64,000 bases of DNA from Cavia porcellus (GCF_034190915.1 NW_026947514.1:2191701-2255700), one strand, 5' to 3'. Shown: positions 1 to 12,535, counted from the stretch's first letter. The notes: generated by a model not told the origin, from the letters alone. A program made the numbers and translations.

Positions 1-97
1 CAACAGAGTACACACAGGACAGGGGCCGGGGTGGGCACCTCAGAACAGCCCAGACAGACTTCTAAGACAAGTGACAGCTCAAGAATCAAGGGTGCAT

Positions 98-222
98 TGC
101 CAAGTGTGGTGGTGCTCGCCTGTAACCCCAGCACTGGGGAAGCTGAGGCAGGAGCATTGTGGAGAGCTTGAGGCCAATCTGAATTACATAGTGAGACTCT
201 GTCTCAGGGGACACCAAAACCA
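98..222 (+). repeat. B1-type SINE
   Basis: gtgtggtggtgctcgcctgt, aagctgaggcaggagc and gtgagactctgtctcagg. Confidence 0.8.
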
Positions 223-1752
223 TCCTGCCTCACACGGCCGGGGCTTCCTGAGCAATCCCTGTGGCCTGGGGACAATGGCAGGCTCCCTCAGAACTCCTGA
301 TGGAAAATGAGCTCACCCCAGACCACTGTGCCCAGCCACTGGCAAGGTTAGGGGCAGGAGAAAGATGCAGACAAGCAACACCTCCAAAGCGTGGCCTCCA
401 CAAATCCCCCAAACCAACACAGGCAGAAAAGCCAGGACCACAATGGGAGGAGAGAGGGCAGAGAGGTCCTGGACAGAACACGGCGTGAAGGGGGGCCACA
501 TGGGGCTGGCAGCTGGGCTGAGGGTATGAAGTCGCCCAGGAGCTAGCAAAGCCTTGGTGGCAGTCACGTCCGGGGACACAACAGACACATTCGGGAACCA
601 CATGCATGGCGCATGCCCTGTCCCGAAGGATGAGCGTGTGTCCCTCCTCCTTGGACACTGGGCAGTGGGCAACGCTATGAAGAGGGGGAGGGATGGAGGC
701 ACATGGTCAGGTGATGGGGCTGCAAAAGCCCTGTGTCCTTCTCTGCCAGTGGCTAACGCTAACCCCAGTAACCCAGCCACTCCCACAAAGCCGCTGGAGA
801 CTGTCCTCCCTTGTAACCCCTGGAGCCAAGTGTCACCTTAACCTGCAGCCACGTGCGTAGGACTTCCATGGTCCCCAGTGCCCGCACAGGGTGGAGGCCT
901 GGCCAGGGTTAATGGGCCCCTTCCTTGATACCCTCCATGAGGATGGGCCGCTGGCCGCTCAGGCAACAGTCACTGGGTCACACAGAGAACAGGCTGCATT
1001 CACTCCCATCTGCAAGGAGCAGCCTCTGCTGGGAATGGAGCTGGCTGGAGGCTTCAGGGATGCCACATGGAGCGTCCCCTGTTGCCTGGCACCTGCATGC
1101 CCACCAGCTGAGAAGCAGGCTCTTGCCATGTCGTGAACACAACCAGGGCTTGCTCAGCAAGGTCTGACCAGGACAACTGGCAGTCTTAAGTGGCCAGTCC
1201 ACAGACAGGTGGCCACTCCAGTCACCAAGGGGTGGGGCTGATCACATCCCAGGCTGGATCGTCACCTCCTGCCCTGAAACGCTCTCCTGAGGCCCCGTTC
1301 TACTCCAAGACAGCCCCGGCCCAAGAGCCACAAAGCCAGTCCTTGGATGATCACAGATTTTGAGCCTAAGTGGAGATTCCCAGGAGTCCTCAGAGGAGGC
1401 AGCCACAGTGTGCCTGGGGTGCCCAGGACCCCAGCGATGCCCAAGGGACCTCCACAGCTCTGGCCTATGTGGCCCCCCAGGGGGGCTCCAGATAGACATG
1501 CAGGTGCCCCTGTCCAGACACGGATAAGGCAGCTCCCTGGCTGGCAGGTGGAGCACAGTGTCCCCCACAGCTTGGGGGCCAGGGTTTACGTTCCTAATCA
1601 CAGGCCCTGGACAAGGGCTAGACCTGCCTTGCGCTGACCCTGCCCCACTCATGCCCACTGTTAAACCCTGAAAAGAAAACAAAATCCTCCCCGGTGGCCT
1701 ATACTTTCATAACCGGCTGCCCTCTTGTTGATCGAAGATCTCTTTATTCTAC

Positions 1753-2075
1753 TTGTTTTGAGGCTGTGTAGTTCAGGCTAGCTTTGAACTCACTGTGTGG
1801 CCCAGGCTGGCCTTGCACTTCGGGCGACCCTTCTGTCTCAGCCTCCTCCTGAGTGCTGGGATATCAGGTGTGCACCACCATGCCTGACCTGATCACAGAT
1901 CTTGACACACTACACTTGGAATGAACCCGAGTCTTCACACTGAGCTACATCCCCAAACCATTTTTAATGTTTTATTTTGAGTCAGGGTCTCATCATGTTA
2001 CTACTTTGCCTAGGCTGGGCCTGAACTTTCCATCTTCCTGCCTCAGCCTCCACAATGCTGGGATTACGGACCTGT
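1753..2075 (-). repeat. Reverse B1-type SINEs with an ID fragment
   Basis: Two reverse copies (cccaggctggccttgcactt at the left, tcagcctccacaatgctggg at the right) separated by an ID-like gagctacatccccaaacc segment. Confidence 0.78.
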
Positions 2076-3334
2076 ACTCCACATGGGTGACCTGCTCTCC
2101 TGTTTTCCGCACGCCCAACAAAAGGCACTCGAGGGTTCTTTTGACTTTTGCCTCTGTAAATTTTGCCTTCATAAATTCATGTTGCAGCAGCTGAGACGCA
2201 TGTGTGCCTGCCACACCACAATGTAGCATCTGGATACACGACACCATTGCCACACTGCCCGGGCCCTCCTCGCCATGGCCACCCATTCTGCGTCAGCTCT
2301 GGCAGTTCACATGCACAAGTCCACGGTGCTGCTGCCAGAGGGGGGCACGTCTAGCCCCTCATGGTGCCTGGCCGAGGCTCCCTCACCGCCTGTCTCACCC
2401 AGTAGCTTCGCTCTGTGTCTCTAAGTTCACGAGGCCCTCCTTGTCCCATGCCTGCTCTGCCACTTATAACCCCATCTAGGGTATTTTCCATCTCTGGTAT
2501 TGAAATATCTCTCTAGGAAAGTCCATTTTCAGTGTCTCCTGACTTCTACATCCCTGGCCCCTGAACACATGAAGCTCTGACCACCAGGCCTCTGACTGTC
2601 TGCACTGCTTCTGCTGGGACAACTGGTGCTGCCCGCTTCTCTCTGCGGGTCAGGCTGGGCTGGGTCGGGCGACGTGAATTTACTGTTGGTTTGCAGACAT
2701 TCCGGAGCTGTGTTTGGAGACCCCGCTGACCCACACAGGAATGGCTGGACTCAGTGAGTCTGCTTTGGGCTCTGGCAGGCAGAGCCAGAGTGGCTTTCAG
2801 CACCAGGTCTGCTGGGCCAGTCACCAAGGAAAGCAGTGTGGAGAACCTTTTCTGGCTTGTCTGGGCTCTGAGAATCGTCTCCTGTGTCCTGCTCCTGCCT
2901 GGTTCTGGTGTTCCCTCCTGGGGAGCCCCGCAGATCTCTGGTGTCCCCTCCCTGGATTCTCAGGTCTGGCTGCTCTGCTCGATGTTGCGGGTGCCGGCTC
3001 AGCCAGATCTTCCTGCCAGCGTCTCAGCTTGTGTACACTGTCCTGGCAGAAGCAAGACCAGTGTGGGGGTCCCCTTGCGTGCTTCCCATTTCTCACACCC
3101 CACCCCGTCCTCTGCTGGCTGCTGCCCGGTGTCTTGGAAAACGGTTTTCTGTGCTGGTCCTGCAGCTGTTTCCAGCAGGAGTAAATCAAGTCCTCGTTAG
3201 TCTGCCTGGCCGGAGGTGGAAGTTCACCTGTGTTGCCTGGACCTTCAGCCCTCTGTCTCAGGGACTGCGTCCTCTGTGTGCAGATAACACTGAGTCATCT
3301 TTTAAATGCACACATGTCATCTTTTAAAAGGGTG

Positions 3335-3545
3335 ACTCACGCTGGGAGAGGCAGCACTTACCGGTCATTCCGGCTACTCTGGAGGCTGAGGCAGAAAGAC
3401 AGCAAGTTCGAGGCAGTCTGGGCAGTTTAAGCAAGATCCTGTCTGAACATGAACTAAACACTAAAAGGGCTGGAGGTGTAGTTCAGTGGTCACATGCTTG
3501 CCTGGGATGCAGGGGGCTAGTGACTCGTTAGTACCAGCTCTTTCT
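3335..3545 (+). repeat. Diverged B1-type SINE plus ID fragment
   Basis: ctctggaggctgaggcagaa and gcaagatcctgtctgaac, followed by agggctggaggtgtagttca. Confidence 0.7.
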
Positions 3546-4200
3546 CTATGTTACCGAATTCCCTGCCCTATTCATTATGAAAATTATCACACATACAGAA
3601 AAGCTGACGGAGCTCTACAGGGGATTCCCACATACCCACAACCAATAAAATTCTACCGTGCTCCTTCTTTATGTATCTGTTCCTCTCTTATTCATCCATT
3701 TATCCACCCACCCACCCATCTTTCATCCATTGATCTCCCATCTTTCCATCCATGCATCTGTTCTTCTATCCACCCATCCATCCATCCTCCATCCATCTGT
3801 TCATCCATACATCCTTCCATCCACTCATCCATCTTACTTTTGGTTGGACTTCAAAGTTAAGTTGCAGGCATCAGCACCCCTTTTCCCCTAAATAATTCAA
3901 TATGCAAATTATTCAGTGGATGTCCATATTTGCCTACTGTTTTTTCTCGAGATAAAATTTACCTGTAACAATGATGCAAAGGCCAGGCCTGCTGTCCTGA
4001 GCCTGCACACTACCCTGTGGCAGCAGCCTCCTGCCCTGGCCAACCATTCCCACGGTGAACATTGTTCTAATCTCCATCACTGCGATTCTCTCTGCTCTGT
4101 TCCAGTCTCGTGCCTTTTTGGCCCCACTGAGGAGCTTTCTTTCCTCCAGGCGATGACCATGAGACCATGTTTGTTTGTTCTCTTGGTTTCCACTATCCCC
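3545..4200 (+). mobile_element. Ancient L1 (L1M-type) 3' segment with internal ATCC repeat
   Basis: Recognisable mammal-wide L1 3' sequence: acatacagaaaagctgacgg, gggattcccacatacccaca, then an ATCC tract, then cttcaaagttaagttgcagg and gataaaatttacctgtaaca. Divergence is high, as expected of an old insertion. Confidence 0.7.
3665..3835 (+). repeat. Imperfect ATCC microsatellite
   Basis: About 170 bp of ATCC/CACC units inside the old L1 3' segment. Confidence 0.85.
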
Positions 4201-4734
4201 CATCATGGCACCAGGGCCAATGGTCAGAGGACAAGGGTCACTGTAGCGGATGCTGCCTGGGACATGGTCCCCCCTCCAGCTTCTCTGCCATTCTTTCCTT
4301 TAGCTGTGGCCTGGGTCCTAACAGGCCTGCTTCCTCCTGGGAGCAGAGGTACAGGGACATTTTAGGAACACACCTGTGGCGGCTTCTCAGGTGACGGTGT
4401 CTTAGCCCACATTCCCATCAGCCCCACCTCTGCTGTGAGGCTCCTGGTCCCTGCTCTGGGCACTGAGTGTCATTGCTGTCCTGCCTAATGGGCCTGCCCA
4501 CACTGTCCAGGCACTGGGCTCAAGTGCTGCCAGCAGGTTGGGGATGCCTTGTCTGACAGAGTTCGGCCAGCCTGGAGGCACCCATGCCAGGATGGGCACA
4601 TCCACACCTGCTCTCTGCCCAGTGCACACTCCAGGCTGCCCGGCTACAACCAGGCTTCAGAGCATGGAATTAGCATGTCTCACCCAGGCTATAACATCTA
4701 CGCACACCACATGTCAGATTTCAGACACAAAGGA

Positions 4735-4985
4735 TGCTCAAGTGTCTCTAGGAATTGTGCACGTGCTGGGATCAAACCCAGGACCTTGGAAGCACCAAGT
4801 CTGTGCTCTACCACTGAGGTGCATGCCCAGTGTTTTGCATTTTGAAATGAGAATGCTTTGAGCCCAGTGTGATGGCACACACCTAAATCCCAGCCCGTGG
4901 GAGGCTGAGGCAGGAGGAATAACATGAGTTTGAGGCCAGTCTAGAGTACATGGCAAGACCTTGTCTCAAAAACAACTGCAAACAG
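4735..4985. repeat. Reverse ID fragment then plus B1
   Basis: gtgctgggatcaaacccagg marks a reverse ID-type piece; gtgggaggctgaggcaggag and ggcaagaccttgtctcaaaa mark the plus B1 from 4858. Confidence 0.75.
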
Positions 4986-5682
4986 AAATGACAGTATTTG
5001 GAAACCCTGGATTCCATGAAATATGCCAACCACACCCGTGTCCTCTTGCCCTGTACTGCTAGCAAATGGAAGGTTCTCTATGTGGCTCCAGGACCTCTGT
5101 CCCTCACCATTCCGTGTCTGTATGCGACGGACACCTAGCAGCTCCTGGGGACCTCCAGATGCCCGCACCCACTCTGGCATGGCACCTGAGTGGTCACCCC
5201 ACCCTGGGTTTCCCTCACTGCTGGCTTCCCTCTCTCTCGGCAGTGCTCATGGAACCAGCCTAAGCCCAGCCTTTCAGGACCTCCCCAAGCCTGTAAGGCA
5301 GGCCCCTCTAGGCTCCGCCCACCAGCCCCAGCCTACCTCATCCCTGCTCTCAGCCCCGCCCTGGCTGACTTGCCCTCCTCCTGTGGGGAGCCATCGTCGC
5401 CCGGGCAAGGCCTCTCCTCCAGTCTGTCCCTGCCTGAAGCTGGCCACTCCACAGTCATGTGCTGATCACAGGTGACAGTGGCACAGCCTCTGAGCAGGAT
5501 CCTCCTCACACGGATTCTCCCAGAGCCCAGAAGCCTCCTAGGAAGGCGCCTCTTGCCCCAGATCTCCTGGCCCTGCAGCCCCCTGAAACTCCAGAAGCCC
5601 AGGGCCCAGAACTTATGCTTCAGAGTCAGTGTGTACGACTCCACAGTGGCCCTGATTGTCCCTGGAAAGGACAGCTCTTTTT

Positions 5683-5815
5683 CTTTTTGAGATACAGTCT
5701 TTCTGTAGTTTTCAGGCTGGCCTTGAACTTACTATGTGGGCCATACTGGTCTCAAACTTAGGTCAATCATCCTGCCTCAGCCTCCTGAATACATGCGCCA
5801 CCACCCTGGATGGGA
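5683..5815 (-). repeat. Reverse B1-type SINE with internal duplication
   Basis: ttttgagatacagtctttct, aggctggccttgaacttact and tgcctcagcctcctgaatac. Confidence 0.8.
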
Positions 5816-6039
5816 CAGCTCCTGTGTCAGCACCCCCTGCACTGAGGGGCCTGAGGTCTTGGTAACAACCTGGAGACCATGGTCTTTGCCTGCTCATCCC
5901 AGAAAGAGGTGCCTTTGATTCCCTACCCAGGGCTAACTTCTTGGGGTGGCCGGGAAAAGCAGCAGAGATTCATATTCTACACAGCTGGGTGCTTAAGGGT
6001 GCCCTGGAGTACGAAGCTGCGCACCAAGCCACGCAAGAT

Positions 6040-6245
6040 CAGTCCTTTGCTCAGCATGGCAGTACCTGTGGTCCTAGCTACTGGAGAGGCTGAGGCAGGA
6101 GGACTGCTTGTGCACAGGAATTCCAGGCTGGCCTGGGCAACATGGTGAGATCCTTTGCAAACAGCTGGTCAAGCATGGGAGGTGTAGCTCAGAGGCAGAG
6201 CACTTGTTTGGTAGATATGTGGGCCTTGACTCCAGGATGGCAAAA
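6040..6245 (+). repeat. B1-type SINE followed by ID fragment
   Basis: gagaggctgaggcaggagga and gcctgggcaacatggtgaga, then gggaggtgtagctcagaggc. Confidence 0.75.
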
Positions 6246-8131
6246 AGAATGAGAACAAAAAAGAAGCAGAGTGGCTCTTTCGGCACCCACAGGCCAGGTC
6301 TGGCAGGGCCCACTGTCACCAGTGCGCCTAGCGAGCTTACACGGAGGGCTCTGTGTTGCCTCATCTGTAGCCCTCAGGGGCCGTGGCTGGTTCTCACCAG
6401 CTGACCTGGTATCCTGATCTGAATCATTACCCATCTTGCTTGCACAGTTCACAAAACACCACGGCATCTGTGCTCCCAGCACTTAGAGGTGGGCCTGGCT
6501 CCCCGCCAGCAGCTTCCACTCCACGGTGCTCTGCCAGACAAAGCCACCATCAGCAGAGTGCATGACCATGCCCCTGTGGAGCTGATGGTGCCAGTCCTCA
6601 CGGGAGGAGATGGCAGGAAGCAGATGCCTGAGAAATACAGGTTTCCAAAGGTCACTAAGTCACCCAGGTTGGCCTTCAACCTGCAGTCCTCAGGCCTCAG
6701 CCTTGCAGAGTGTGGGCTCTCAGGTGTGCTCCGTTGCCTGCACTTCCCCTTGGATCCATGCCGGCGGTGCTGTGGAAGGTCACACCACAGATGTGCAGCG
6801 CCTAAGGTCCCTGGAGCACACACAGAAAGTCCTCCAACTGAAACAGCGTGCCTGGCTTGGAAGATGCTGAACATAGCTATAAATATTTTCCATAAAGGGG
6901 TCCAAATGGTAGTGAATCTGAACACCGAGTCATTTGTTTTCAGTGCTCTGTTGAAGCTTCACCCCAAAGCCACTAAGAGAGGGAGGTTTTACCCAAAAAC
7001 AGAAAACAAAAATAAAGAAGCTGCTGCCCATCCAGCAGCAGGGCATCCTTGTGTGGATGGCACTGCTTTGCCAGCTTGGGGCCCTGGGCACCAGGGTTGG
7101 GCACCTGCACACACGGCACCCGCTGTTTCCTGGTATCTGGCCTCAACCACACCACTCTGCCTTCAAACCTTTTTCTATTTCTTCTGGGTGGTGCTGGGGT
7201 GGACACTAGGGCCATTTGTGGGTCAACCTCATGCTCTTCTTGGGCTTCGCCCTCAGCCTCCAAATCTCTGGTTCACATCTCTGGTTTCCCAGGATCCTCT
7301 GCAAGAAGATTCCTGCAGGCCGTGCCTTAGAACATCTGTGGAGCTCACCCCAAGCCTGATGTGTGCTAGGATGGCCCCTCTGGCTCCTGTAGGCAATGTT
7401 CTGGTGAGGCCTTGGGCCTTCAAACCACAGGGAAGGCTGGGTCAGGGGCTGCCCTGCGCCCACATCCCAGCTCTGCTACCCGGGGCACCAAGGCCTCAAG
7501 CAGCTTCCTGAGCCTCCCTGAGCTGTCAGGTAGGATGTGACCCTGTCCTGCTGTTGGTGTCAAGCAGCAAGAAGCAGCCTTGGCTCTCCCACTTCCAGGG
7601 TGAGAATGGCATGGAAGGAGGTGTGGGCGCAGAGCAGGTGGGGCTGACTGCCTGGAGGAGCCCCTCAGGGCCAGAAGCCAACCGACAGGGGGTGCTCCAG
7701 CTGTGCCTCAGCCTCAAGCCCAGCTGGTTGTACTGCGCCCAGTCGAGACCCCTTGGTGTGAATCTGTCCTACTCTGGCCATTCTCGGGGCGATGCTGCTG
7801 GAGACTGTGGTCAGAGCATACTCCATCAAAGCCTTACTCCCCTTCGGCTTTAAGGCTACGCTAGGATCTAGATGGCCTCTGTCCAGCTCTTCGTCCTGAT
7901 CTCCAATGCTACGCCATGCAACTGGATTCAGCACTTTCCTTCTCCTGTCCTGGCTCCTGCCCAGCACCCCACAGGTCTTCCACTGCTGCACCGAGACCAG
8001 TACTGCTCGGAGCTCTTAGCACACTGTCACTCTCCAGCAACACACCATGAGCCGTAGTGCGTGATCAGGACGTCAGAGCAGCTGGGCATGACAGCACAGG
8101 AGGCTAAGGCAGGAGGATCAGAGGTTCAAGT

Positions 8132-8224
8132 CCTAGGGCTGGGGACATAACTCAGTGGAATAAGTGACTGCCTAGCAAATGCAAGGTGGTGCATTTGACT
8201 CCTGGTAGCAAAAAAAAAAAAAAA
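8132..8224 (+). mobile_element. ID-like SINE fused to a B1 head
   Basis: A truncated B1 (ggctaaggcaggaggatcag) runs straight into an ID body (agggctggggacataactca) with a pure A tail; the composite starts near 8080. Confidence 0.75.
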
Positions 8225-8259
8225 CTTCAGGTCCTGCCTGGGTAACTTCATGATACCCT

Positions 8260-8690
8260 GGGTTAGGTACCTTGGCATCATTAAGTTAATGATGTCTTGA
8301 ACAAGCAAAAACAAAAAATGGGTGAGGACATACTTAGTGATATCTGAATTTGATGCATGGGTACCACCAAAAGAGGAAAAAACTGGACTAGAGGGAATGT
8401 AGGAAAAAAACAGAGAAGATGAACAAACCCAAAAGATGGCTTTGGAAAAGATCAACAAAATTGACAAATCATGGGCTGCACTTCGAAAAAGAGAGAAGAC
8501 AGAATGATTAAACTTATTACTATCAACTTCAGAGACATAAAAAGGCTTATGAGCAATGTACAGACTGCATACCAATAAATTAGGTAACATGGGGAAATGA
8601 ATACACCCCTGAAAACACAAAGGCTGCTCCAACCAAGTCAGAACAAACCAAAAATTCTGAATAGACCTAGGACAACTACAGAGATTGATA
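8260..8690 (+). mobile_element. LINE-1 ORF2 fragment, 5' part
   Basis: The plus strand contains recognisable L1 ORF2 sequence (ggaaaagatcaacaaaattgac, then agagagaagacagaatgatt and taccaataaattaggtaaca) from upstream of the reverse-transcriptase core. Heavily mutated, with stops in every frame. Confidence 0.8.
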
Positions 8691-8768
8691 CAGGAAAGAA
8701 AAGGAAAAGGAAAGAAAGAAAATGAAAAGGAAAGAAAAGAAAATGAAAATGAAAGAAAAAGAAAAGGC
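8690..8768 (+). repeat. GAAAAG-type purine tract
   Basis: About 80 bp of imperfect GAAA/GGAAA units between two L1 ORF2 fragments; a (GGT)n tract follows at 8846-8863. Confidence 0.8.
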
Positions 8769-8784
8769 CCCCTGCGACGCCCTT

Positions 8785-9090
8785 GGCCCTCGAGCCTACA
8801 CTGTGATTCTAACGAACCCTTCCCAAACTCTCCCGGGGGCGGGGGGGTGGTGGTGGTGGTGGTGAGGCTTTTTAAGAGCCCAGCACTACCTTGATACCAA
8901 GCCAGGCAAACTTGACAAGAGGAGACCAAAGATTCCTCATGAATATAGATACAAAACCCCACAACGACACTAGCAAACGAAACCTGTCATCCAAAGACGC
9001 AGTATGGTGTACAAAACCCAACACAGCACATACTGACGAGGAAAGAGCACACATCTTCTCCAGGCACCCAGAAAAACATCTGACAAAACC
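8785..9090 (+). mobile_element. LINE-1 ORF2 fragment, continuation after an inserted purine tract
   Basis: Resumes L1 ORF2 with cccttcccaaactct, then agcactaccttgataccaag and cctcatgaatatagataca, segments that follow the 8260-8690 part in an intact ORF2. The GAAAAG-rich and GGT-rich tracts between and within the two parts are secondary expansions or insertions. Confidence 0.78.
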
Positions 9091-9099
9091 CAGTGTCTC

Positions 9100-9253
9100 G
9101 GCCAGGCGTGGTAACATTCACCTGTAATCCTAGCAACCAGGAAGCCCAGCACAAGGCAGGAGGATTGCCACGTGTTTGAGGCCAGCCCCATTACACAGTG
9201 AGTTCAAGGCTGGCTTGAACTAGACCCTGTCTCAAAAAAAAAAAAAAAAAAAG
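9100..9253 (+). repeat. B1 SINE with A tail
   Basis: ggccaggcgtggtaacattc, gtgagttcaaggctggcttg and agaccctgtctcaaaaa; contains the internal duplication typical of rodent B1. Confidence 0.85.
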
Positions 9254-9811
9254 GTGCTTGTCCATGTGCACATGGGATCTCGTACATGGGAAATCCAGTG
9301 GAATGTATGAAAGAGCGTTAGACCCAAAAAAGGACAAGGGGTGCCACAGTGGCAGCCCATAGACACTGTGTCCCCACCGGCAGGGACCGGGGCTGGCTGA
9401 GGAGAACAGGGTGGGAGGGAGCGGGTAAGGCCTCCGCCACGGTGGAGGGCCTGCCCCACAGCCATCCTCTGGCCCCGTCTGGAGGCCAGGCAGCCACGAA
9501 GGGTGGGGATAGGCCTCGAGAGCCACTCACGGTTCTAAGCCAAGCTGACTGCCCATCAGCTCGCCACGTATAGGACAGGGACATTTATGAGGATGATGAC
9601 ACCAGACACAAGAAAATTCAACAACCAGGAGGAGCTGACCATGGTCACCCAGCGGTACAAGTCCATCACAGATCTTCTGAGGCCTGGGCCCTGGCTAATG
9701 GAAATGACTGGACTTTCACTGGCTTTGACAAATCAATAAGAACCTGCTGCTATCTTGTTTTGCTATCTTTGTTTTAGGAGCAGGAGCCTGCTCCTCCTCC
9801 CCCATCAATAT

Positions 9812-9910
9812 ATAAAAATAAGCCAGGCACTGGAGAAACTGAGGCAGGAGGCTCACAAGTTCAGCCTGCCTGGACTACACGGTGAGACCCTGCCTCAAAA
9901 ATGAAACAAC
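9812..9910 (+). repeat. B1-type SINE, deleted
   Basis: ataagccaggcactggagaa and gtgagaccctgcctcaaaaa; the centre of the left arm is missing. Confidence 0.75.
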
Positions 9911-10529
9911 AGCCCCAAAACAAAGCAACTCCCCCTCCAAAGACATTAAAAACAAAAATCTACAGTATCAACAATCTAAACTCACAACTTCATATTATTC
10001 CATGTCAGCATCAAAAAGGACTCAGGAGTCACTGTAATGAAGCGTAAAACATGTTCTGAACACTGTGAAACTTACTGCGTGACACAAAAGAGCCGGATAA
10101 ATGGGAGGCCCGGGTTGGCAGGGCAATTAATTCCTGCTGAAATCGCAGTTGGCGTTTTTGGTTTTGGCAGAAATTAACAAATAGGTGAAAACACACACAC
10201 AAAAGTTGAAAACTCACACAGACACAGGGGAAGACCCTGAGTATTTTGAAAAAGGGGCAGGACTCCTTATTTCCTGATTTCACTATCGTAACAAGGCCCA
10301 GCACACAGGACAGCTTGCAAGGACAGGAACTCAGGGCACGCACAGAACGCGGTGTGTGGTGTAAACCCCTCGGCCGCGGCCCAAAGATCCTGACAAAGGG
10401 GTCAGGAAAATCTAGTGGTGAAGCAAAAAGACGTCAGTATACCTGGGTGTCTGTGTGTGAAAGAGTGAACTGGGCACCTAACTCACAGCAGAGACAGCAT
10501 TAACTCAAAATGCATGACACACCTAAATG

Positions 10530-10680
10530 TGAGAACTAGAAATAGTGCCTGCCTGCCAAGTGTAAAGTCCTGAGTTTGATTCCTAGTAACAAAGAAAAAC
10601 CAACAACAATAACAACAACAACAACAACAAAAAAAAAAAAACCCCAAAAACCAAAAAACAAACTAGATCTATAAAACTCC
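10530..10680 (+). mobile_element. ID-like SINE tail with AAC repeat
   Basis: gtgcctgcctgccaagtgta and agtcctgagtttgattccta, followed by a CAA/AAC tract and an A run. Confidence 0.7.
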
Positions 10681-10685
10681 TAATA

Positions 10686-10840
10686 GGAAGTTGGGCATGG
10701 TGGCCCACACCTGTAATTCTAGCACTCAGGAGGCTGAGGCAGGAGGATTTTTGGGAGTTCGAGATCAGTCTGGGCTACAAAGTGAGCTCAAGGCTAGCCC
10801 AAACTGCATAGCAAGACCCTGTCTCAAAAAGACAAAACAA
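10686..10840 (+). repeat. B1 SINE with internal duplication
   Basis: gttgggcatggtggcccaca, gtgagctcaaggctagccca and caagaccctgtctcaaaaag; one of the best-preserved duplicated B1 copies. Confidence 0.88.
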
Positions 10841-11674
10841 AGCAAACCAAAAACCCCTGACAGGAAACACAGGTATAAATTTATAAACTGCTAGATTAGG
10901 TGACAGTGCTTTGTACACAAACGCTCACAGCACGTTATGCAGTGTCCTGAGAACAGGCAGGCTGCATGGCCGTCAGCTGCTGGATGAAGGAATGGAACCG
11001 GGTCTCCAGCTGAGGCATCACTGGGTGTAGGAACAGAGAACGGACCCGAGGGGCCATAGCACACACGAACTCGGACCACACAGCTCTTAGAGAGGTGCAG
11101 GACAAGAACGGCCCCACATCACGGACTGCACCTCCAGAAGTATGCAAACAGGAAACGCTCGCAATGAAAACCAGATCAGGCTGAGCAGGGCTGCAGCAGC
11201 TGCAGGGCTGGGTTTCTGTTGGGGGTGAGAGACGGTTCTACCCCAGCCCGTGGTGCCTGCTGCACAACCTCGTGAACCCACGAGTCACTGGGTGTCAGGG
11301 TGAGTCTTACGTGTGTGAGCTGGCACACCTTCTGCCTCTGTGGTGCTGGGACCGGCCTGAGGACTCACTCAGGCCTCAATGAGCTTACCTACCCCGCCTT
11401 GTTCAGGGCGGGCTCCACGGCCAGTGGAGTCACCTGCACGCCAGCTTGCCATCCTGTCATCACATGGCTGTGGTGCTGACAAGGTGGGTGACAAGCTTGT
11501 GGGGTGCCCAGGAACACACCACCATGTACATGGGTCACAGTTCCCAAAGTGTGAGGCTGGGGGAACAGCACTGTGTAATCCACGGGGCACTGTATCCCCA
11601 TCAATTTCACTGGGCCCTCGAAACTCACAAGGAAGAACAACCTGCAGGCCAGACTTCTCCTTGTTTTTTGAAGC

Positions 11675-11765
11675 AGCCTGACCGTGCTGCCTAGGCTGGA
11701 TTCCAACCTCCTGGGCTCGAGGGATCCTCCTGCCTCAACCTTACAGTAGCTGGAACTGTGCGGGG
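11675..11765 (-). repeat. Reverse B1-type fragment
   Basis: gctgcctaggctggattcca and atcctcctgcctcaacctta. Confidence 0.65.
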
Positions 11766-12535
11766 GTCACCACACGGGTTCTGCCTGCCCCCACACAGCC
11801 TGCTGCCCCCACAGTTAGCTCTACACGGTGTGTCCCTCCATCTTTGTGGCCTCACCCTCATCCCCGAATGGATGGTCAGGGCACAGGCATCTCCCCTAAG
11901 TCCAGATCTCCTGTCTCCACTGTGGGGGACCTCGTACTGCCACTGCCACCTCCACACATGGCAGTTTCATGTCTTCAACGGGGCCGGAGTGTGGGGTGAG
12001 CAGGAGCGTGGGCAGAAGGCCACGCATTCCAACAGAACCACGTGGCTCAGGAGCCACAACCTCGGGTCTCAGTTCAGAGGCTCTGAGCAGCAGCCTCCAG
12101 CCAGAGCTCACCCCGTGCTGCGGGAGCCAGCAGAGGTGGGCACAGGGAGCGGGTGTTCATGATCGGGTGGGACCCACATACAACTCCCAAGAGACACGGC
12201 TCTGCCACAGTCTACTCAACTGTTCCCTACCTTCACCTTTGAATACTGTTGGGGTTTTCTTTTTGGATTTTTTGAGTTCTCTATAAAACCCGGTCTGGTT
12301 CCCAATGCTTGAGTCTCCCAGCATTCTGGGATTACAGGTATGTGCCATCACTCTGTTTGGTATTGTTCGATTTGGAAAAAAATAGGTTCATTTTAGAAAA
12401 AGACAGATGTAAAAATTTTTCCTTTCACCTGGAAACACTCAAGTGTGTACTCAGATAACCCTTAATAATCAGCAACAAACCTCAGACCCTGGATTCCACG
12501 CTGGGGGCCAGCAGCGAGCTGTGCGCTCCACCTAC

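Larger units (their letters stand above)
1..12535 (-). other. TECPR2: TECPR2 intron 17 (partial, at least 12.5 kb)
   Basis: Everything below exon 17. I looked on the minus strand for the last three exons (human landmarks DSRWNVHVRTG, GVTDKNPAGDYW, DLEDEWEVI) and found none. Content: B1/ID SINEs, an ancient L1 3' segment with an ATCC repeat (3545-4200), L1 ORF2 debris (8260-9090) and non-repetitive GC-rich stretches (230-1700, 2080-3330, 5000-5650, 6250-8080, 10,860-11,670) with no recognised content. Many short frames on both strands appear fortuitous. Confidence 0.75.

Noticed and set aside
3665..3835. Possible CRISPR-like regular repeat array
   Set aside because: It is an imperfect ATCC microsatellite in a mammalian L1 fragment with no spacers; CRISPR arrays are not expected in this genome.
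6489..7511. 340-codon plus-strand open frame in intron 17
   Set aside because: Longest single frame besides exon 9, but the product has no domain I recognise, mixes unrelated low-complexity stretches, and lies antisense in an intron of GC-rich sequence where stops are rare. No promoter or splice context seen.
8126..8962. 278-codon minus-strand open frame
   Set aside because: It is the antisense of L1 ORF2 debris and a purine tract, translating to phenylalanine/serine-rich sequence. Fortuitous.
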